NCBI GenBank assembly: GCA_026196225.1
Contig: JAPHRD010000021.1
Span: 44,711-108,710, forward strand
DNA length: 64,000 nt
DNA from: Motiliproteus sp.
GTDB taxonomy: Bacteria; Pseudomonadota; Gammaproteobacteria; Pseudomonadales; Balneatricaceae
Direction of reading: 5' to 3'
Part shown: piece by piece, positions 8,834 to 18,193 of the stretch
Position numbering within the stretch: position 1 is the first letter of the stretch
Layout of the letters: each line of letters starts with the position of its first letter
Position numbers and translations under genes: made by a program
The notes under the pieces: generated by a model
Seen by the model: the letters and a program-made list of their open reading frames with translations, nothing else
What the model was told of the DNA's origin: nothing
The model's database searches: none

Positions 8834-9318
8834 GGATTATTCCCATTTTCAGTACTGGACGCCGTTGCCGATTGGGCCTTCAGCTTTCGCTTGATAAAAT
8901 CACCGTGGGAAACATAAATCAGGTCTGCCACCCTGCGAATCAAGTGATCCTCATATTTATCCAGCTCACCGTCGGCAAAGGCAACCTGCCACATAGACTC
9001 AATCAAAGCCAGTTTCTGATCGTAGTTATATGACTCATTCACCAGCGCCGTAAACTGGTGCATTGAAATCGACTCCTCAACCTCACTGTGGGCCAAGTTC
9101 ACCAGCTCCTGCAGCTCCTGTTCAGGAATGCTAAATTGACGACCTAAGGCATCATAGACGGCTTTCAGCTCCTGGGAGTCCATCTCAAAATCAGCTCTGG
9201 ATACCTCTATTAACAATGCCGCAGTAGCTAGTTCCAAGGCATGAATTCGCTGTTCCGGTTTTTGCTCTAAAGCCAATTCCATATTTGAGGAGAAGTAGTT
9301 TTTTATCTTTGCAAGCAA
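8830..9318 (-). CDS. TerB-family (tellurite resistance/co-chaperone-like) protein
   Basis: The 162-residue all-helical protein has two TerB repeats with the acidic metal-type loops VSRADFEMDSQEL and AFADGELDKYED, at about 40-140. TerB-like domains occur in stress and membrane-associated complexes; a tellurite role is not implied by a lone domain. The start appears to be TTG at 9318 with a G-rich site (AGGGGG) upstream. A later Met at residue 13 is the alternative. It forms a two-gene operon with the HlyU-like gene. Confidence 0.8.
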   Translation of the reverse strand: MLAKIKNYFSSNMELALEQKPEQRIHALELATAALLIEVSRADFEMDSQELKAVYDALGRQFSIPEQELQELVNLAHSEVEESISMHQFTALVNESYNYDQKLALIESMWQVAFADGELDKYEDHLIRRVADLIYVSHGDFIKRKLKAQSATASSTENGNNP

Positions 9319-9473
9319 GCTCGTTTCCCCCTTGAGTTTCTATATCCAAATCTAGTAGTCTAACTGGCCCGGGATATCGTCAAACGGACTTGTCAGCAAC
9401 ATATTCCGGTAATAAAAGCGTCCTAGAATGACGCGTAAAATAATAAAGAACCACTGTAAACGGACCTACGATC

Positions 9474-9677
9474 ATGATGCAATCTCAACAAGCCTACCAG
9501 ACCAGTTTTAACCCCAGTAATGCCGACATCGCTTTAGACATCGATGCCAGCCGGAATTCAATTACATTGAGCGGTATCCAGTATCACTTTGAAAATGCCG
9601 ACAAGATGGAAGCATTTCTTCGCACCCTTTGGGATGGAAAAATTCCAACTTCGCACCAATTCCATATCGATCAGTAG
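9474..9677 (+). CDS. small hypothetical protein (67 aa)
   Basis: I do not recognise this 67-residue protein. It has a polar N-terminus, then a beta-rich stretch (NSITLSGIQYHFENADKME) and a helix. Nothing suggests export or membrane insertion. Two adjacent ATG codons (9474, 9477) could serve as start. It is divergent from the TerB-HlyU pair. The sequence reads like a real soluble mini-protein rather than a chance frame, but there is no family evidence. Confidence 0.5.
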   Translation: MMQSQQAYQTSFNPSNADIALDIDASRNSITLSGIQYHFENADKMEAFLRTLWDGKIPTSHQFHIDQ

Positions 9678-9879
9678 TCACTCTACACCTCAAGCAACAT
9701 CGCAGCCTCACAACACCTGAAGGCTATTTAAGCAAAAACATATAAAACATATGCTTGAATAGCCATTCAGTCATAAATTAGGTTTCAGCATAGATCATAC
9801 TAATATATAAATTGGCTAAACTAGCTTATTCGAGCCGCTACGCCTTATAATTTGCCACATCTGCCTGTTGGTTGTAGCA

Positions 9880-11163
9880 ATGATTATCGAACGAATGCTG
9901 TCCAATCTTAACGCTGCTGAGCCAGATTGCCTGCTCAAACTACTGCGCCGCATTGCCATTAGTGCGTTCGTGCTGATCATCTCTGTTTCCGGTTTTGGTA
10001 TCTATCACGTCTACGAATCATACGTCGTTCAAAACGCCGAAAAAGACGCAGCCCGTATCAGCCAACTAATCGTCGCTCAGGAGGAGGTCTACCTTTCCAG
10101 GGCCGAACTGGCTAACAATCCCAAAGCGCTATTGGATCCAGTAATTTTCAATTCTTTAGATCGTTCCCTGCGTAAATTTCTAACCCCTTTTGATATTCTG
10201 AAAATTAAAGTTTTCAATACCCAAGGCATTGTCATCTACAGTACCGATCCAACTATCATCGGCGAAGATTCATCTGCCAGCCAACAATTGGCAAACGCAC
10301 TGGCAGGAAATATCGACTCAAAACTCCAAACCAAGGAATCGATCCATAACTTACAGTTTGTAGAGCGAAACCAAGTAGACGTGGTGGAAACCTACATGCC
10401 TATCTATAACCCGCAAAACCAAATTATCGGTTCATTCGAAATTTATAAAGATATCACCAGCCACCGAAGTGAGATTATGTCGGGAGTGCTCTCATCCGTT
10501 GCCATCCTGGCAGGTATTTTGATTTTAATCTTCGGATTGGTGTATCAACTATTACGCATCTCCATTGCCCAGCTACGAGCAACTCAGGTCAAATTGCAGC
10601 ATATCGCCACTACTGATGAACTCACCGGATTACTAAACCGGCGGGAAATTATGAGCCGGGCCGAGCAGGAATTTCTACGTCATCAACGGGCGTGCATCTA
10701 CCATCCAGACTCCTCATTCAGCGCCATGATGATCGATATCGACCATTTCAAGCAGGTTAACGACCACTTTGGCCACACCACCGGAGACGCTGTGCTGCGG
10801 CAATTCTCGGAGCTATTGCAGGAACAATGTCGTGGATACACACACGTGGGCCGTTACGGTGGTGAAGAGTTTCTCATATTGCTTCCTGATACTGATCTGG
10901 ACAAAGCTTTGGTGGTGGCCGAACGATTACGGATGGCAGTCAAAAGCTCCCCCATATCCCATGACAGTAATTCTGTAACCGTGACTCTTAGCGTAGGGAT
11001 TTCGACGGTTAATGAACAGGATAGTGATTTCGACCAGATTTTGGTGCGGGCCGACCGGGCGCTCTATCACGCCAAAGAACTCGGTCGTGATCGTGTGGTT
11101 ACCGAATACTGTGATAAGAGCGATGATCAAGAGATTATCAACCCATCGCTATTCTGCGAATGA
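9880..11163 (+). CDS. membrane diguanylate cyclase (GGDEF)
   Basis: The protein makes cyclic di-GMP. From ATG 9880 it has 427 residues: a transmembrane helix at about 26-46, a periplasmic sensory region of about 150 residues, a second transmembrane helix (VAILAGILILIFGLVYQLL), then a GGDEF domain. The active site is GGEEF at about 327, with TTDELTGLLNRRE and MMIDIDHFKQVND intact, so it should be active. The product-inhibition site RxxD five residues before GGEEF is RGYT here, so feedback inhibition is probably lost. A TTG at 9868 is a possible longer start but ATG is preferred. No EAL domain. Confidence 0.9.
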   Translation: MIIERMLSNLNAAEPDCLLKLLRRIAISAFVLIISVSGFGIYHVYESYVVQNAEKDAARISQLIVAQEEVYLSRAELANNPKALLDPVIFNSLDRSLRKFLTPFDILKIKVFNTQGIVIYSTDPTIIGEDSSASQQLANALAGNIDSKLQTKESIHNLQFVERNQVDVVETYMPIYNPQNQIIGSFEIYKDITSHRSEIMSGVLSSVAILAGILILIFGLVYQLLRISIAQLRATQVKLQHIATTDELTGLLNRREIMSRAEQEFLRHQRACIYHPDSSFSAMMIDIDHFKQVNDHFGHTTGDAVLRQFSELLQEQCRGYTHVGRYGGEEFLILLPDTDLDKALVVAERLRMAVKSSPISHDSNSVTVTLSVGISTVNEQDSDFDQILVRADRALYHAKELGRDRVVTEYCDKSDDQEIINPSLFCE

Positions 11164-11185
11164 ATTCTATAGCCGAAGCAATCAA

Positions 11186-12514
11186 TTAATAATCGTGATT
11201 AGAAAAGATCGAAGAGCCGAAGAATTTTGCCGTCAGCAAGGGATTAGACGGAAAATAGAAGTGGACGTAAGACGCCACTAGGTTACCCAACTGATAAAGA
11301 GTTTCTCCCGGGCGACGTCCATGACGGCGATCGCTGACGGTAACAGGCTCCATGCCACTCTCCATTCTGGAGTGATGAAACACATGGCCACGAATATTCT
11401 GATCATCGATGGTGACAGAATGCATTCCCAATCCAGCCAAATGCTCCAGCATCTGCCCTCGGCCTGGCAACAATCCCACCATCCTTGATTCGATGCCGTG
11501 GCGATCCACCAGACTACCCAGCATATACATCATGCCGCCGCATTCAGCGAGAATATGTTTGCCTTCGTTATGAAATTCACGGATGGATGCCTTCATGGTG
11601 ATATTGGCAGCCAACTCTTCCATGTAAAGCTCGGGATAACCGCCAGGAAACCATAAGCTATGAACGTTGGGCAGATAACGATCATGCAGAGGGGAAAAGA
11701 ATACGACCTCCGCACCCAGGTTTTTGAGCAGTTCGAGATTAGCGTGATAGATAAAAGCAAAGCCTTCATCTCTGGCAACACCGATACGTACACCTTCGAG
11801 TAGAGGCGGAATTTGCGCCTGAGGTATCTCCTGAAAGCTTACCGCGGCTGGCAGCTGGGTTATACCCGCTTTGGCCACCAGCTCCGCAGCCCGATCAAAC
11901 TGCTGATCCAGAGCCTGCTTTTCCCGTTCAAGCAACAGGTCTTGATGACGATCGGTAATCTTGAACACCTTATCGTCGGGAAGATGACCGTAATATTCGA
12001 TACCGTCCTGCAGGCGAATCCTGACCGGCTCGGGATTAAAGTTATCGCCAACTCGATTGACCAGAACACCACTGATAGGCAGATCAGAACCAAGACTAAC
12101 TAGATCATCAATAAATTCATCGCTACCCGATTGAATTTCAGAACCGTCCACCACCAACATGATGGGTAGACCGAAGCGGGAAGCTATCTCTGCACAGACG
12201 GGATTGGTATCGTAGAGACCAGTGCTGCATTCAACCAGGATAAGGTCAGCCTCTTGAGCGGCACTGTAAAGCATGTTCTGACAACGGGTTTCGCCCACCA
12301 TCCAGAGGTCGAGATTATCCACCACCTGGCCGCTGGCGCATTCATGGATTAGCGGATCAAGAAAATCCGGCCCCGCTTTGAATACCCGTACGTTTCGGCC
12401 CTGATTGCGATGGTATCTTGCTAAAGCTGCCGTGACAGTTGTCCTGCCCTGATTGTAACCGGAAGCGGCAATCAGAAGAGCCGGACATTGCAGTTTGCTT
12501 TGATCAGATTCCAT
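11186..12514 (-). CDS. cobB/cbiA: cobyrinate a,c-diamide synthase
   Basis: This enzyme amidates the a- and c-side chains of cobyrinate with glutamine and ATP in cobalamin synthesis. The 442-residue protein has the N-terminal synthetase domain (ASGYNQGRTTVTAAL, with the KAGPDFLDP motif) and a C-terminal class I glutamine amidotransferase domain with the nucleophile Cys in ILAECGGMMYM. I start it at ATG 12514, preceded by GGAG; a TTG lies one codon upstream. No other cobalamin genes adjoin it and I see no cobalamin riboswitch in the short upstream region. Confidence 0.88.
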   Translation of the reverse strand: MESDQSKLQCPALLIAASGYNQGRTTVTAALARYHRNQGRNVRVFKAGPDFLDPLIHECASGQVVDNLDLWMVGETRCQNMLYSAAQEADLILVECSTGLYDTNPVCAEIASRFGLPIMLVVDGSEIQSGSDEFIDDLVSLGSDLPISGVLVNRVGDNFNPEPVRIRLQDGIEYYGHLPDDKVFKITDRHQDLLLEREKQALDQQFDRAAELVAKAGITQLPAAVSFQEIPQAQIPPLLEGVRIGVARDEGFAFIYHANLELLKNLGAEVVFFSPLHDRYLPNVHSLWFPGGYPELYMEELAANITMKASIREFHNEGKHILAECGGMMYMLGSLVDRHGIESRMVGLLPGRGQMLEHLAGLGMHSVTIDDQNIRGHVFHHSRMESGMEPVTVSDRRHGRRPGETLYQLGNLVASYVHFYFPSNPLLTAKFFGSSIFSNHDY

Positions 12515-12597
12515 CAACGTTCTCCATGGCGCTGGTTTCCAAGTGTAGCAACTTCATCTCTAAAGAAAAGGTGAATATCAATCCAAAAAACGCAGGC

Positions 12598-12813
12598 CTA
12601 TTGCTGCTGTGATTTGAAACTATCGACGCAGCGACGGCAAACACAGACTTTTCCTCGTTGATGCGGCGGTAACTGCTTTAGCAAGGCTTCAGGTACCTTG
12701 TCGCTGAAACACCAACAGGGGGTCTCTGAATTGCTGTTATTGCTGGCCATGGCACAGCTATTTTCCTCACCACATAGAGGGCAGCGCTGAGGACTCAGGT
12801 TATTCATTGTCAT
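12598..12813 (-). CDS. cysteine-rich CWC-family protein
   Basis: The small 71-residue protein contains CPLCGEENSC, PCWCF and VCVCRRC, the arrangement of the cysteine-rich CWC family (PF14375), probably binding zinc or another metal. Its start overlaps the end of the MerR-type gene by 14 bp, and GGAG lies six bases before ATG 12813, so it is in the regulator's operon. The link to a metal regulator and exporter suggests a metal-related role, which is inference. Confidence 0.8.
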   Translation of the reverse strand: MTMNNLSPQRCPLCGEENSCAMASNNSNSETPCWCFSDKVPEALLKQLPPHQRGKVCVCRRCVDSFKSQQQ

Positions 12814-13267
12814 CGGCTGCTCCGTGGGAGTGTTGACACAATTGGTGATCTGCCAAAACCGACATCACCTGGCAGCTGTGATTATCTCCGGATTTACAGG
12901 CATTGATCATCATTTTCAGTTCGTCTCGAAGGCCGCTGAGCTGATCAATTTTGCGCTCGATCCGATGCAGATGCTCAAGGGCTATTTGATCCGCACGATG
13001 GCAGCCATCCTCTGTGGATGCACGACTATCCTGCTGAAACTGATCAAGCTCCAACAATTCACGGATCGCCTTGATGGGAAAGCCCAGCTCCCGGCCATGA
13101 CAGATAAACCGCAGTGTTTGTAGATGATGAGCATTATAGCGGCGCTGCCCACCCTCAGTGCGGGGGGGATTGGGTAGTAGTTCGATCCCCTCATAGTATC
13201 TGATTGTAGGAACCTTGCATCCAGTCTGCTTCGACAACTGACCGATAGTAAATAGTTGCAAATCCAT
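12800..13267 (-). CDS. MerR-family metal-responsive regulator
   Basis: From ATG 13267 the product has about 155 residues: a MerR winged helix (FTIGQLSKQTGCKVPTIRYYE), the dimerisation helix (LEHLHRIERKIDQL) and a C-terminal tail with several Cys and His (ACKSGDNHSC, then LCQHSH) able to bind a soft or divalent metal. The longer frame to 13369 would run through the operator and is rejected. It is divergent from a CDF-type exporter and has AGAGG seven bases before its start. It resembles the ZntR/CadR group; the metal cannot be told from sequence. Confidence 0.85.
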   Translation of the reverse strand: MDLQLFTIGQLSKQTGCKVPTIRYYEGIELLPNPPRTEGGQRRYNAHHLQTLRFICHGRELGFPIKAIRELLELDQFQQDSRASTEDGCHRADQIALEHLHRIERKIDQLSGLRDELKMMINACKSGDNHSCQVMSVLADHQLCQHSHGAADDNE

Positions 13268-13269
13268 AC

Positions 13270-13300
13270 TTGAACCTCTAGCTACTATAGGTTTTATACT
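13270..13300 (+). promoter_or_regulatory. MerR-type promoter/operator for the CDF transporter gene
   Basis: A -35 box TTGAAC (13270-13275) and a -10 box TATACT (13295-13300) are separated by a 19-bp spacer, two more than optimal, as in MerR-controlled promoters. The spacer overlaps the dyad AACCTnTAG-N3-CTAnAGGTT (13273-13293). It lies 35 bp upstream of the transporter ATG and abuts the MerR start codon. Confidence 0.8.
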
Positions 13301-13334
13301 GCAACCGTAATCCGAATTTTGCAAGGCTGAAACC

Positions 13335-13979
13335 ATGAGCTGCAACTGTTCAGAAAATCTAAAATTCAATGGTCTGTCGCCAACCTACAAGCGTATTTTG
13401 TGGATTGTGATAGCGATCAACGCAGCCATGTTCGTAACTGAAATCAGCGCTGGTTTTATCGCCCAATCACAATCCCTAAAAGCCGATGCCTTGGATTTCC
13501 TGGGAGATTCGATCACCTATGCCCTCAGTCTCTACGTGATCGGCAAGTCGTTGCAGCTACGCACCAAGGTGGCGTTATTGAAAGGCTACAGCTTGGGCTT
13601 GCTTAGTCTCTGGGTGCTGGCCAGCACTTTGTATCGAGTGATGGTGTCACCGACGCCGGAACCACTGATCATGGGAAGTATCGGCCTGATGGCGCTAGCC
13701 GCTAACCTGATCAGCGTGCTGTTATTAATGAGGTATCGGGATGGCGATGCGAATGTCCGTTCGGTTTGGCTGTGCAGCAGAAACGACGCTATTGGTAACG
13801 TTGCGGTGATGTTAGCAGCCTTGGCAGTTTGGAAAACCGGATCTCACTGGCCCGACCTAGTGGTCGCCTTTTTGATGGCTGCACTGTTTCTCAACTCAGC
13901 ACTGCAGATTGTTCGCCAGGCCCGCCAGGAGCAGGCAGAAGCAGAGGCATTGAAAGGTCAATCATCCTGCGCTAAATAG
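13335..13979 (+). CDS. CDF-like cation transporter
   Basis: The 214-residue membrane protein has about six transmembrane segments and the two metal-site segments of cation diffusion facilitators (KADALDFLGDSITYAL in helix 2, CSRNDAIGN in helix 5). It probably exports a divalent metal by proton antiport. It lacks the usual C-terminal cytoplasmic domain, as in a known short CDF subgroup. Two Cys near the N-terminus (SCNCSE) may bind metal. It is controlled by the divergent MerR protein through the operator at 13270-13300. Its last 22 bp overlap the convergent next gene. Confidence 0.85.
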   Translation: MSCNCSENLKFNGLSPTYKRILWIVIAINAAMFVTEISAGFIAQSQSLKADALDFLGDSITYALSLYVIGKSLQLRTKVALLKGYSLGLLSLWVLASTLYRVMVSPTPEPLIMGSIGLMALAANLISVLLLMRYRDGDANVRSVWLCSRNDAIGNVAVMLAALAVWKTGSHWPDLVVAFLMAALFLNSALQIVRQARQEQAEAEALKGQSSCAK

Positions 13980-14662
13980 GCACTAAAGATCGAACGGATC
14001 TCCTGCATGTTTTCGTCGATGGCGAAAGGCATCAAGTTAGTAAACATATCCAGGATGACAACGGCATTAACCGAAGAATCCTTCTCGGAAGCGTGACGTA
14101 AACGTTCGGCGATGCTTTTGTTCATTTGGTGCAGATCCTCATAGATCTGCTTGAGACCGTCCAGCTCCAAACTGGGCTGCTGCCCCTGCTGTTTTCTCAG
14201 ATATTGCGCCAGCAAAAACATCCCCACCGCCCGATACAAGGTCTCGTCTTCGGTGGCCAATGGCAGGTGAAAACGGGCCATGGGTTTAAGGTAATTGGTA
14301 TAGGGGCAACCACTGGTAGCGATCAGCAGGCCCAATAACGAACTCAACCCCCGCTGTGCGGTAGTTCGTTGACTGATACAGCGCTCTTCAGTCTGCACCT
14401 GCAGTTCAATCTCTTCATAAGAGCAGATATCGTTAAACAGATTTACCGCAGGGATTAATTGCAGCGCCACCGGGCAATAGGGGTGCTGTTGTGGCTGCAA
14501 GGGGCAATGCTGGCATTGATTGAACTCGAGTCGGGTCCAGTCAGGGTGAGGTTCGTTATCCCTGTTTACCACTTCCAGGGTTTCGGCGTTGAGCACCAAC
14601 TCATAGTTTTCCCAACGCTCATTATTGAGCAGAAACTGATAGTGAAAGACGAGTGCATCCAT
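13958..14662 (-). CDS. conserved protein with Cys motif, DUF6901-like
   Basis: The 234-residue protein has an N-terminal beta-rich part with PDWTRLEFNQCQHCPL and HPYCPVALQL, so four Cys that could bind a metal. It continues with SGCPYTNYLKPMARFHLPLA and helical segments. I recall this pattern as the DUF6901 family, but from memory only. Function is unknown. It converges on the CDF gene with a 22-bp overlap and lies upstream of nothing on its own strand. The Cys pattern suggests an intracellular metal or redox role at most. Confidence 0.6.
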   Translation of the reverse strand: MDALVFHYQFLLNNERWENYELVLNAETLEVVNRDNEPHPDWTRLEFNQCQHCPLQPQQHPYCPVALQLIPAVNLFNDICSYEEIELQVQTEERCISQRTTAQRGLSSLLGLLIATSGCPYTNYLKPMARFHLPLATEDETLYRAVGMFLLAQYLRKQQGQQPSLELDGLKQIYEDLHQMNKSIAERLRHASEKDSSVNAVVILDMFTNLMPFAIDENMQEIRSIFSAYLAQDD

Positions 14663-14731
14663 AGTCCAGGCTCTTTCCTTATTTACCTCACTCTTTCCCT
14701 CACTATAGATCAGAAAGGCAGGTTACCCGGT

Positions 14732-15100
14732 TCAACCCTCGCAATACCACTCCAAAGATAGGGAGACCGAATCGGCAAAACGGAGCGCATGGGGTTTATC
14801 AATGGTAACTTTAGCGTACTGCACCCACTCGTGATCACTGCAGATCTCCAACACATCGGACACCAGCTTTTCCAGCAGCAGAAAACGCCCCTCCTCCACA
14901 TGCTGAATAATATTTTTGGTAATCACCTTGTAGTTGAGGGCATTCTCAACGTTGTCAGAATTGCAGGCCTTTTCGGCGGGGTAATGGATCTCGATATTGA
15001 TCACTACATCCTGAAGTTTGGTCATCTCTTCGGGGTTGAAGCCGATATAGGTGCGTAAACGCAAGTTACTGATATTGATGATGGCGTTACTGATCGACAT
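14732..15100 (-). CDS. folX: dihydroneopterin triphosphate 2'-epimerase
   Basis: The product converts 7,8-dihydroneopterin triphosphate to the monapterin form in pterin metabolism. The 122-residue sequence tracks E. coli FolX closely: [44 protein letters not shown], and [10 protein letters not shown] at the end. These distinguish it from FolB. ATG 15100 is preceded by GGGAGAG. It stands alone; a monapterin reductase gene is not adjacent. Confidence 0.92.
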   Translation of the reverse strand: MSISNAIINISNLRLRTYIGFNPEEMTKLQDVVINIEIHYPAEKACNSDNVENALNYKVITKNIIQHVEEGRFLLLEKLVSDVLEICSDHEWVQYAKVTIDKPHALRFADSVSLSLEWYCEG

Positions 15101-15180
15101 CCAAACTCTCCCTGACTAAATTGCTATTACCTTAACCCAACGATCCCTGCATGCAAATCGCGAAATCCACAGGGTTTGAT

Positions 15181-16857
15181 TTAGCCACCTGCCGATGAAC
15201 TAGTAGAGGAACTGGCAGCATCACTCGCGACAGCAGCACCCGGTTGCTTCAGGGACTCCTCACAAATCGCAGTCTTACAAGAGACGGTTTCTGAAGAGAT
15301 CGACTGCAGCAGTCGATTTTTCTCAGCCAGTAGCTGACTGGAGAGCCGGTAGGCGGTGTAGTATTTGAAGATTCGGCTAACATAATTAACCGTCTCTTTA
15401 CCCACCACCTGCATTGCAGCCACCTCCACCTGGCCAAACCAACGGTTGCGATCTAACCCCAGTTTTTCCGCTCGGCGCCGCATCTTTCTGACATTACCCG
15501 GCCCGGCGTTGTAGGCCGCCCAGGAGAAAAACAGCTGATCCGCCTCGCTGATCTTAGGATCATCAAAGTAACGGTCACGCAAAAACGCCAGATATTTAGC
15601 TCCCGCATGAACGTTGTTTTCAAGCTTGTCTATCTGTTTGATAGCTACCTGCTTGTCTGCCGCAGTGGTGGGTAACAATTGCATAATCCCTACGGCCCCA
15701 CGATGACTCTTTAGACTCTGATCGAAACGGGATTCCTGATAGGCCTGGGCAGCTAACGCCAAAGGATCGATACGATATTGCTGACCGTAGCGAGCAAACA
15801 GTGGCAGTAATCGATTGAGCTTATCCCGCTCACCGCTGATCAGCGGGTCCTTAATCCAACGGGTGGTTCCCAGATATCGCTTAGTCAACATATTGCCCAG
15901 CAGGGTACCCTTTTTGGCGGTTCCCTTGATGAACGATGTCAGACTGGCGTATAGCTGCGGATTATCTTTGCGCACCGCCCATCCCAGTTGGTTAGAATCG
16001 CTGACCACAGCCTGCTGCTCAACCACCAGATTCGTCAGCACCTGGCTCCACAGGTCGGCCTTGTAGCTGTCCACCACCGTGTATTTCATCACCCCGGCAT
16101 TAACCAACTCCAGCAGATCTTCGCTGAGTAGCAATGGATCTGCCTCGACAATATGTATCTTCTTTTCAAGCAGCCCCAGGCTACGATTAAAAGCCCTCAA
16201 ATGTTCCGCATAACTGCTGCCATTAAGCAGATAAACTGTCTTTCCTTGTAGCTCCGGCAATGTTGAAATCGGTGCAGCATCCTTGTGGCGCACCACCAAC
16301 TCCTTCACCAGCAATTTGCCGCCACTGGCAAACAACACCTGCTTTTTTCGCTCAGGGGTCACCGTTAACAAAGCTGCAGCAATATCCCCCACTCCCTCGT
16401 TCAAGGCAGGAATCAGCCGATTAAATGGAACTGGAATGTATTTAATCGATAGCTTCTGATCGGCCCGAGTGACTCCGGCATTGAGCTGCTTCTCAAAGGC
16501 CCGCAAGGCGTCTGCCTGGAGCCCACGAATATAGCCGTCATCAAGAAAGAAATCGGTCTGGCTGTAGGTGACCAAAGCCCGAATCACCCCACGCTCACGC
16601 AAACCATCAAGATCATCCCGATAACGCCCAACGGAAAGTGCTGACAGCAGCTGTTGTTCGATTTGGTCACGGGACTTTTCAGTTTGAGAATCAACGCCAA
16701 CGGTGGAAGCCGTCTTAGCTGCTGGTGGTTTCGGCGTGGATGCAGTCTCGGTGTCCGACTTGCCACAACCAACACCGAATGCCGCCAAACACAGCAACAA
16801 AAGGTACGCGCAGGCCGGTCTTAATCCTGTAGCCCTGTTGTAATTGTTGTTCAGCAT
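15181..16857 (-). CDS. MltF-like lytic transglycosylase with solute-binding domain
   Basis: The 558-residue envelope protein has an N-terminal signal ending near GVGCGK (lipoprotein-like, with an imperfect lipobox). A family 3 extracellular solute-binding domain follows (about 70-340, starting GVIRALVTYSQTDFF), then an SLT transglycosylase domain (about 350-510). The latter contains the catalytic Glu in AAQAYQESRFD and GAVGIMQLLP. This is the MltF architecture, in which the enzyme cleaves peptidoglycan glycan strands to 1,6-anhydro products. The C-terminus ends in a Ser-rich tail. It is divergent from gcdH and monocistronic. Confidence 0.88.
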   Translation of the reverse strand: MLNNNYNRATGLRPACAYLLLLCLAAFGVGCGKSDTETASTPKPPAAKTASTVGVDSQTEKSRDQIEQQLLSALSVGRYRDDLDGLRERGVIRALVTYSQTDFFLDDGYIRGLQADALRAFEKQLNAGVTRADQKLSIKYIPVPFNRLIPALNEGVGDIAAALLTVTPERKKQVLFASGGKLLVKELVVRHKDAAPISTLPELQGKTVYLLNGSSYAEHLRAFNRSLGLLEKKIHIVEADPLLLSEDLLELVNAGVMKYTVVDSYKADLWSQVLTNLVVEQQAVVSDSNQLGWAVRKDNPQLYASLTSFIKGTAKKGTLLGNMLTKRYLGTTRWIKDPLISGERDKLNRLLPLFARYGQQYRIDPLALAAQAYQESRFDQSLKSHRGAVGIMQLLPTTAADKQVAIKQIDKLENNVHAGAKYLAFLRDRYFDDPKISEADQLFFSWAAYNAGPGNVRKMRRRAEKLGLDRNRWFGQVEVAAMQVVGKETVNYVSRIFKYYTAYRLSSQLLAEKNRLLQSISSETVSCKTAICEESLKQPGAAVASDAASSSTSSSAGG

Positions 16858-16985
16858 AGATCGAACTCAAGTAAGTTATTGCTCTCAAAGCAGTTAGTTA
16901 CCCTTTAGGGATAAAAACATCTAATCTTTATAGAAGCAACATCGGAATAACGGAAGCAACACATCCTCAGAAGGACAGATTTTCA

Positions 16986-18161
16986 ATGACAGCCACACCC
17001 TTTAATTGGCAGGACCCGTTCAACCTGGATTCACAACTTGGTGAAGAGGAACGCATGGTTCGCGACAGCGCCCGCGACTACGCCCAAGACAAATTGATGC
17101 CACGCATCCTTGACGCCAACCGCCACGAACAATTCGATCGCAATATCATGCTGGAGCTGGGCGAGTTGGGCTTGCTAGGCGCTACTCTGCCAGAGGCCTA
17201 TGGTTGCGCCAACGTCAACTACGTCTGCTATGGCCTGATTGCCCGTGAGATCGAACGGGTGGACAGCAGTTACCGCTCCGCCCTCAGTGTCCAGTCATCC
17301 CTGGTAATGCACCCCATACATAGTTACGGCAGCGATGAACAGCGAACCAAATACCTGCCAAAACTTGCCACGGGCGAATGGGTAGGCTGCTTCGGTTTAA
17401 CCGAGCCCGACTCTGGTTCCGACCCCGGCAGCATGCGTACTCGTGCCACCAAGACCGACGATGGCTACTTGCTCAACGGCAGCAAGATGTGGATAACCAA
17501 CTCGCCCATCGCCGATGTGATGGTGGTCTGGGCCAAGCTCGACGGAGAGATTAGGGGATTTGTTCTGGAAAGAGGTATGACCGGACTGAACACTCCAAAA
17601 ATCGAAGGGAAATTCAGCCTCCGTGCCTCGGTCACTGGTGAGATCGTAATGGACAACGTCGAGGTGCCAGAAGCCAATCTGCTTCCCAATGCCAGTGGTC
17701 TCAAAGGTCCATTTGGCTGCCTGAATAAAGCGAGATACGGCATTTCTTGGGGGGCGCTGGGAGCAGCCGAATTCTGCTGGCAGCAGGCTCGGCAATACTG
17801 TCTAGATCGCCAGCAGTTTGGCCGCCCCTTGGCTGCCAATCAGCTGATCCAGAAAAAGCTGGCGGATATGCAGACCGAAATTAGTTTAGGCCTACAGGGC
17901 TGTCTGCAAGCCGGTCGGCTGATGGACGACGATGGCTGCCCGCCTGAACTAATCTCGCTGCTAAAACGCAACTCCTGCGGCAAGGCTTTGGAGATTGCCC
18001 GCAACGCCCGGGATATGCACGGCGGCAACGGCATCAGCGATGAGTTCCATATCATCCGTCACGTTATGAATCTGGAGGCAGTCAATACCTATGAAGGCAC
18101 CCACGATGTTCACGCGCTGATTCTGGGGCGGGCGCAAACGGGAATCCAGAGTTTCTGCTGA
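16986..18161 (+). CDS. gcdH: glutaryl-CoA dehydrogenase
   Basis: This FAD enzyme oxidatively decarboxylates glutaryl-CoA to crotonyl-CoA in lysine and tryptophan breakdown. The 391-residue acyl-CoA dehydrogenase shows [27 protein letters not shown], and the catalytic Glu in [17 protein letters not shown]. The segment [18 protein letters not shown] is typical of GcdH rather than other acyl-CoA dehydrogenases. AAGGA precedes the ATG. A fused 2-oxoacid dehydrogenase E1 gene starts 32 bp downstream, probably in one operon. Confidence 0.92.
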   Translation: MTATPFNWQDPFNLDSQLGEEERMVRDSARDYAQDKLMPRILDANRHEQFDRNIMLELGELGLLGATLPEAYGCANVNYVCYGLIAREIERVDSSYRSALSVQSSLVMHPIHSYGSDEQRTKYLPKLATGEWVGCFGLTEPDSGSDPGSMRTRATKTDDGYLLNGSKMWITNSPIADVMVVWAKLDGEIRGFVLERGMTGLNTPKIEGKFSLRASVTGEIVMDNVEVPEANLLPNASGLKGPFGCLNKARYGISWGALGAAEFCWQQARQYCLDRQQFGRPLAANQLIQKKLADMQTEISLGLQGCLQAGRLMDDDGCPPELISLLKRNSCGKALEIARNARDMHGGNGISDEFHIIRHVMNLEAVNTYEGTHDVHALILGRAQTGIQSFC

Positions 18162-18193
18162 TGTTCAGTAGAAGTGCTTAGGAGCAATGATCG

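Noticed and set aside
12515..12597. possible cobalamin riboswitch before the cobyrinate diamide synthase gene
   Set aside because: Only about 80 bp are available upstream and no B12-box-like sequence is visible.
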